Below, in pieces: positions 12,970 to 16,804 of a stretch of DNA of 16,804 nt (its first letter is position 1; every line of letters begins with the position of its first letter). The stretch spans positions 1 to 16,804 of the forward strand of contig JAFQIF010000215.1 of assembly GCA_017397695.1 (NCBI GenBank). Reading direction: 5' to 3'. This DNA comes from Clostridia bacterium (lineage in GTDB: Bacteria; Bacillota_A; Clostridia; Christensenellales; Aristaeellaceae). The notes beneath the pieces are model-generated. The model was given only the letters and a program-made list of their open reading frames with translations. It was not told the DNA's origin and ran no database searches. Both the position numbers and the translations under genes were made by a program.

Positions 12970-14730
12970 TCAGTTTTCCTCAGCAGCCAGCTGCGCAAAG
13001 CGCTTCGCCTCGGCCACAACCGTAGCGACCGCTTCGCGCCAGAACGCCGGTGTGGTCACATCGATGCCCACACTCGCAGTCACGTTCTCGATCGTATCGC
13101 TGCCAAAGCGGGAAAGCAGATCGCAGTACACCGGTACGAACGCCTGGCCCTCAGCCTTGTAGCGCGCGTACAGGCCGCGTCCGAAGAGGCCGCCGAACGC
13201 ATACGGGAAATTGTAAAAATGTCTGCCGGTCGAGTAGTAATGGCTCTTGCAGGCCCACATGTACGGATGGCGCACCTCGGGATCCAGGCCGTCGCCGTAG
13301 CTCTGTGCCTGCGCCCAGAGCATCGCATCCTTGAGTTCCTGCACGCTGAGCGCGTGATCCGACTGTGCCGCAACCACCTTTTCCTCGAACAGGAAGCGGC
13401 TGTAGATGTCCACCATTACCTGCGTGTTTTCCGTCAGGCTCGCGTCCAGCAGCATCAGCTCCTCTGCGCGGTCTGCCTTTTCCATAAGCACGCCGGCGAG
13501 CAGCGTCTCGTTGAATGTGGAAGCCGTCTCTGCCAGCGGCATCGGGGTGTCGGTCATCAGCAGCGGCACGCGGTTCAGCATTCTGTTGTTGAAGGCATGG
13601 CCCAGCTCATGCGCCAGCGTGCTCACATCGGAGAGACTACCGGAGAAATTGGTCATCACACGGCTGATATTCTGCGCATAGCAACCCGCGCAGAACGCGC
13701 CGCCGCGCTTGCCCGCCTTGGGATAAACGTCAATCCAGCCCTCGTCAAAAGCCGTCGCCATCATATTGCTCATCTCGGGCGTGAATCTTTCGAAAACCTC
13801 CAGCAGCAGATCACGCGCCTGCTCGATGGTATAGGTCGTGGTGCTTTCGCCGATGGGCGCAAAGAGATCGTAGAACGGCAGACCGTTTTTGTGGCCCAGC
13901 AGCTTCGCCTTCGCCTTGAAATACTCGCGCAGCTCCGGCAGCGCCTCGCGGATCGCCGTCCACATCGCATCCAGCGTCTGTCTGCTCAGGCGGGAATCGG
14001 CCAGCGTCATGTCCAGTATGCCGTCGTAGCCGCGCAGCTCCGCGATCGTCTCACCTTCGGCCTTGATGGAATTCAGGCACACCGCCATCGGGATCTCAAT
14101 CTTCTTGTAGCAGGCAATCTCCGCCTCATAGGCGTCGCGGCGCACCTGCGGATCCGGATCATACGCCTTGCCGCGCACAGCGGAAAGCGGAATCTCCTCC
14201 CCGCGGAAATTGGCCGTCAGCGTCGCCTCGAGCTTGCCGCGCAGCTGGGAGAGCGCCTTGCCGCCGGAAAGCTGCATCTTAAGCACAGGGCCTTCGAGCG
14301 CCTCATCCATCTGATGACGCGCGTTCTCGGCAAATTCGCGCAGCGCAAAGCCGCGGCGCGCAAGCTCCGGATCAGCCGCTATCACGTCGTCCAGGTTCTT
14401 AAGCGAAGCCAGATAGCGCGAGAAGCTGCTCTCGCACTGGGCAAACGCCATATGTACGCGGTTCATCGGCGTCTGGGCGGCATTTGCCTGCGGATGATCC
14501 GCGTCTACGGAGATGGTGAGCATGTTCATCATACCCACGCGCTCGCTGAGGTTGCTCAGCGCCTCCATCGCGTCCACAATCGCACGAACCTTGCGCGGTG
14601 CGTTTTCATCCGGCTGCTCAATCAGAGCGGCAAGCGCCTGCACGCGCTCAGGGAGCGCCTTCATGTCGCGCGCATATTCCGGATCGCTGTAATCCTTATA
14701 GAATACGGTCAGATCCCAATTGGTTTTCAT
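12970..14730 (-). CDS. pepF: Oligoendopeptidase F-type M3 metallopeptidase
   Basis: This is a 586-aa cytoplasmic zinc peptidase that cuts short peptides. The zinc motif HELGH is at 374-378 (ligands His374 and His378, catalytic Glu375). The third ligand is Glu401 in ETASTFNET, 26 residues after Glu375, as in family M3. The N-terminal helical part (about 1-190) and the RGG region before HELGH (KAGKRGGAFCAGC, about 338-350) fit oligoendopeptidase F. Length is usual for the group. The ATG at 14730 has GGAGG 9 nt upstream and a good promoter 35 nt further up. There is no signal peptide. It is followed by smpB 78 nt later, possibly on one transcript, which would put peptide degradation beside ribosome rescue. 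That functional link is only positional. Confidence 0.94.
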   Translation of the reverse strand: MKTNWDLTVFYKDYSDPEYARDMKALPERVQALAALIEQPDENAPRKVRAIVDAMEALSNLSERVGMMNMLTISVDADHPQANAAQTPMNRVHMAFAQCESSFSRYLASLKNLDDVIAADPELARRGFALREFAENARHQMDEALEGPVLKMQLSGGKALSQLRGKLEATLTANFRGEEIPLSAVRGKAYDPDPQVRRDAYEAEIACYKKIEIPMAVCLNSIKAEGETIAELRGYDGILDMTLADSRLSRQTLDAMWTAIREALPELREYFKAKAKLLGHKNGLPFYDLFAPIGESTTTYTIEQARDLLLEVFERFTPEMSNMMATAFDEGWIDVYPKAGKRGGAFCAGCYAQNISRVMTNFSGSLSDVSTLAHELGHAFNNRMLNRVPLLMTDTPMPLAETASTFNETLLAGVLMEKADRAEELMLLDASLTENTQVMVDIYSRFLFEEKVVAAQSDHALSVQELKDAMLWAQAQSYGDGLDPEVRHPYMWACKSHYYSTGRHFYNFPYAFGGLFGRGLYARYKAEGQAFVPVYCDLLSRFGSDTIENVTASVGIDVTTPAFWREAVATVVAEAKRFAQLAAEEN

Positions 14731-14764
14731 CTCGATGCGCCTCCTTGCAGCATGCTATGCATCC

Positions 14765-14793
14765 ATTATACACAGCCTGCAGGACGCGCACAA
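14765..14793 (-). promoter_or_regulatory. Promoter of pepF
   Basis: On the minus strand, TTGTGC (14793-14788) and a consensus TATAAT (14770-14765) are separated by 17 bp, and TGTG precedes the -10 (TGTGTATAAT). Transcription would start near 14758, about 27 nt before the ATG. Confidence 0.8.
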
Positions 14794-14835
14794 GGGAAGG
14801 AATCGGTAAAAAAGAGAATTGCGGCAAATTTCCCC

Positions 14836-14864
14836 TTCCAAAATTAGACGGTTTGCATTATAAT
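14836..14864 (+). promoter_or_regulatory. Possible promoter of the PgcA-type mutase
   Basis: A consensus TATAAT (14859-14864) has only a weak TTCCAA (14836-14841) 17 bp upstream. The leader would be about 70 nt. CATTATAATG is itself symmetrical, so the -10 could serve either strand. The gene's strong codon bias suggests high expression, so an additional promoter element is possible. Confidence 0.45.
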
Positions 14865-14941
14865 TGATACAGGTATATTTATGCCCTTTTGTTTTCGTGC
14901 AATTCGGCATATGCGCAATTTTGAGAATAATTGGAGGATTG

Positions 14942-16675
14942 ATGACCATGACCTATCGCGAGCAGTATGAGGCCTGGCTGCGCGACTTTGCGGATGACAC
15001 CGCGACCGTCGAAGAGCTCAAGGCGCTTGAAGGCAACGAGAAGGAAATCGAAGACCGCTTCTACACCGAGCTGTCCTTCGGCACCGCCGGCATGCGCGGC
15101 GTTCTGGGCGCTGGCACCAACCGCATGAACCTGTACAACGTCCGCCGTGCGACCAAGGGCTTCGCCGACTATATCAACAGCCAGGATCCGGAATACGCCA
15201 AGCGCGGTGTCGTCATCGCTTACGATTCCCGCCGCATGAGCCCGGAGTTCGCCAAGGCTGCCGCTCTGGTTCTGTGCCAGGAGGGTATCAATGTCTGCCT
15301 GTTTGACGAGCTGCGTCCGGTTCCGGTTCTGTCCTACGCCGTCCGCCACCTGCATGCCATCGCCGGCATCGTCATCACTGCCAGCCACAACCCGCCGCAG
15401 TACAACGGCTACAAGGTGTACTGGGAGGACGGCGCGCAGATGCCGCCGGAGTACGCCGATCAGGTGCTCAAGATGATCCGCGCGTGCAAGTATCAGGACG
15501 CCGTGGAGATGGACGAAGCGAAGGCGCTGGAGAGCGGCCTGCTCAAGATCATCGGCAAGAAGGAAATCGACGACGACTACATCGCCGACGTCAAGACCCT
15601 GTCCGTCCAGCCGGAGCTGATGAAGACCGCCGGCAAGGAGCTTAAGATCGTCTACACCCCGCTGCACGGCTCCGGCAACAAGCCGGTTCGCCGCATCCTG
15701 GCGGAAATCGGCATCGAGAACGTCTACATCGTCAAGGAGCAGGAGCTCCCGGATCCGAACTTCTCCACCATCAAGGTGCCGAATCCGGAAGATCCGGCTG
15801 CTTTCGCCATGGCCATGAAGCTGGCTGACGAAGTCGGCGCGGACTGCATCTTTGGCACCGATCCGGACTGCGACCGCGTGGGCATCGCCGTCAAGGACAA
15901 CGAGGGCAAGTACTACCTGATGAGCGGCAACCAGATCGGCTGCGTGCTGCTGTACTACATCCTCATGAGCCGCAAGGCGCTGGGCACCATCCCGGCCGAC
16001 GGCGCTGTGGTCAAGTCCGTCGTTTCCACCGAGCTGGCGCGCAAGATCGCTGCGGGCTTCGGTCTGGTGACGTTCGACACCCTGACCGGCTTCAAGTGGA
16101 TCGCTGAGAAGATCCAGCAGTTCCAGGACAAGGGCGACCATACCTTCATCTTCGGCTTCGAAGAGAGCTACGGCTTCCTGTCCTCCACCTTCGTGCGCGA
16201 CAAGGACGGCGTCAACGCCTCCCTGCTCATCGCCGAGGCTGCCGCCTGGGCCCGCACCCAGGGCAAGACCCTCTACGACATCCTGCAGGAGATCTATGCG
16301 ACCTTCGGCTACTACGTCGAGAACGTCGTGTCCGTCACCCTGCCGGGCAAGGACGGCGTCGCGAAGATGCAGTCCATCATGAAGAGCCTGCGCACCGACG
16401 CGCCCAAGACCCTGGCCGGCAAGAAGGTTCTGGCTGTGCGCGATTACCTCGCCGGCACCCGCACCGAGCTGGCGACCGGCGACGTGACCCCGGCCGGCCT
16501 GCCGAAGTCCGACGTGCTCTACTTCGAGCTTGAAAACGACGCGTGGGTCTGCATCCGCCCGTCCGGCACCGAGCCGAAGATCAAGCTCTACGTTAACACC
16601 AACGCCGCTTCCCACGCCGAAAGCAAGGCGGAGAACGACGCGCTGGTCGCGGCCTGTAAGGAGCTCATGGCCTGA
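14942..16675 (+). CDS. pgcA: Alpha-phosphoglucomutase / phospho-sugar mutase (PgcA type)
   Basis: This is a 577-aa cytoplasmic mutase interconverting glucose 1- and 6-phosphate, feeding glycogen, wall-sugar and UDP-glucose synthesis. Landmarks are SFGTAGMRG (45-53), the catalytic TASHNP with Ser148, the metal loop DPDCDR (307-312), the sugar loop GFEESYG (405-411) and the phosphate loop RPSGTEPKIK (539-548). Length and the GFEESYG motif match Bacillus PgcA rather than the shorter mutase at 67. The ATG at 14942 has GGAGG 4 nt upstream; ATG 14948 (10 nt) is an alternative. Frames starting further upstream run into the promoter. Lys is AAG at practically every position and Gly, Ala and Thr codons end mostly in C, a bias much stronger than in neighbouring genes. 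That implies high expression. It diverges from pepF. Confidence 0.95.
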   Translation: MTMTYREQYEAWLRDFADDTATVEELKALEGNEKEIEDRFYTELSFGTAGMRGVLGAGTNRMNLYNVRRATKGFADYINSQDPEYAKRGVVIAYDSRRMSPEFAKAAALVLCQEGINVCLFDELRPVPVLSYAVRHLHAIAGIVITASHNPPQYNGYKVYWEDGAQMPPEYADQVLKMIRACKYQDAVEMDEAKALESGLLKIIGKKEIDDDYIADVKTLSVQPELMKTAGKELKIVYTPLHGSGNKPVRRILAEIGIENVYIVKEQELPDPNFSTIKVPNPEDPAAFAMAMKLADEVGADCIFGTDPDCDRVGIAVKDNEGKYYLMSGNQIGCVLLYYILMSRKALGTIPADGAVVKSVVSTELARKIAAGFGLVTFDTLTGFKWIAEKIQQFQDKGDHTFIFGFEESYGFLSSTFVRDKDGVNASLLIAEAAAWARTQGKTLYDILQEIYATFGYYVENVVSVTLPGKDGVAKMQSIMKSLRTDAPKTLAGKKVLAVRDYLAGTRTELATGDVTPAGLPKSDVLYFELENDAWVCIRPSGTEPKIKLYVNTNAASHAESKAENDALVAACKELMA

Positions 16676-16694
16676 TCCGCTTAACCGTATAACA

Positions 16695-16725
16695 AAGGCG
16701 CTGCAGTGATTCTGCGGCGCCTTTT
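16695..16725 (+). terminator. Intrinsic terminator of the PgcA-type mutase
   Basis: A 12-bp stem, AAGGCGCTGCAG (16695-16706) with CTGCGGCGCCTT (16712-16723), has one T-G wobble and a 5-nt loop. It runs into TTTT at 16722-16725. It lies 20 nt after the stop codon. Confidence 0.9.
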
Positions 16726-16735
16726 CCTGCGCACT

Positions 16736-16797
16736 AGGGATAGAAAGTTCATTAAGGAATCTTAAAACCGCCGCGAAGCGAAGAAGGGTCAAGGGAT
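16736..16797 (+). repeat. Right copy of the 62-nt end repeat (hairpin arm)
   Basis: It is inverted relative to 1-62, with 57 of 62 positions identical. It begins 10 nt after the mutase terminator. The seven bases that follow (GAA ATCC, 16798-16804) form a loop and the first four bases of a return arm (GGAT-GAA-ATCC). This indicates that the complete element is a palindrome with arms of about 62 nt and a 3-nt loop. The window stops inside it. Confidence 0.85.
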
Positions 16798-16804
16798 GAA
16801 ATCC

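Noticed and set aside
12937..14847. 636-codon open frame on the plus strand
   Set aside because: It is antisense to pepF, whose HELGH motif and promoter are unambiguous.
14879..16792. 637-codon open frame on the minus strand
   Set aside because: It is antisense to the codon-biased mutase. The Asp/Val/Leu-rich translation comes from complementing GC-ending codons.

Overview
The window reads as a chromosomal stretch of a GC-rich, low-motility-of-inference Gram-positive anaerobe, most probably a gut-type Clostridia (Firmicutes) member. This rests on strong GGAGG ribosome binding sites before almost every gene, a class B sortase, a TAXI-type TRAP transporter, intrinsic terminators with U-tracts, and an M3 oligopeptidase next to smpB and ssrA. 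The species cannot be named from the sequence alone.

Layout. At 67-1488 (-) is a phosphohexomutase. At 1700-5798 (-) is a transport operon read from a near-consensus promoter at 5850-5878: a fused TRAP permease, its TAXI substrate-binding protein, then (after a terminator and a possible internal promoter) a D-2-hydroxyacid dehydrogenase. At 5976-9088 (-) is a cell-envelope operon: a class B sortase with an unusually long N-terminal region, a HAD phosphatase, and an exported peptidoglycan-binding protein with a Pro-Thr repeat linker. It ends in a good terminator. At 9487-11528 (-) lies an AT-rich pair, an AraC-type HTH/GNAT fusion regulator translationally coupled to an MFS efflux-type transporter. 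At 11904-14730 (-) are ssrA (tmRNA), smpB and pepF, the trans-translation genes plus an oligoendopeptidase. At 14942-16675 (+), divergent from pepF, is a strongly codon-biased alpha-phosphoglucomutase of the PgcA type.

The accessory part is 9.1-11.9 kb. The AraC-GNAT/MFS pair differs sharply in base composition from its neighbours and is bracketed by a 42/43-nt imperfect inverted repeat (9362-9403 and 11636-11678). The repeat is built of an 11-nt motif, CAAAACGAAAG, repeated at 19-20-bp steps, and a GCACCCA block that faces the cargo. No transposase or recombinase is present. I read it as a small passenger cassette, moved in trans or decayed, parked just behind the ssrA terminator. tRNA- and tmRNA-like scraps lie on its left side.

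The two ends of the window carry the same 62-nt repeat in opposite orientation (57 of 62 identical). The last seven bases start the return arm of a palindrome. The repeat therefore seems to be half of a long hairpin element of about 127 nt, and the window may be a contig broken at two such hairpins. Between the accessory parts the genes are ordinary housekeeping and transport genes.
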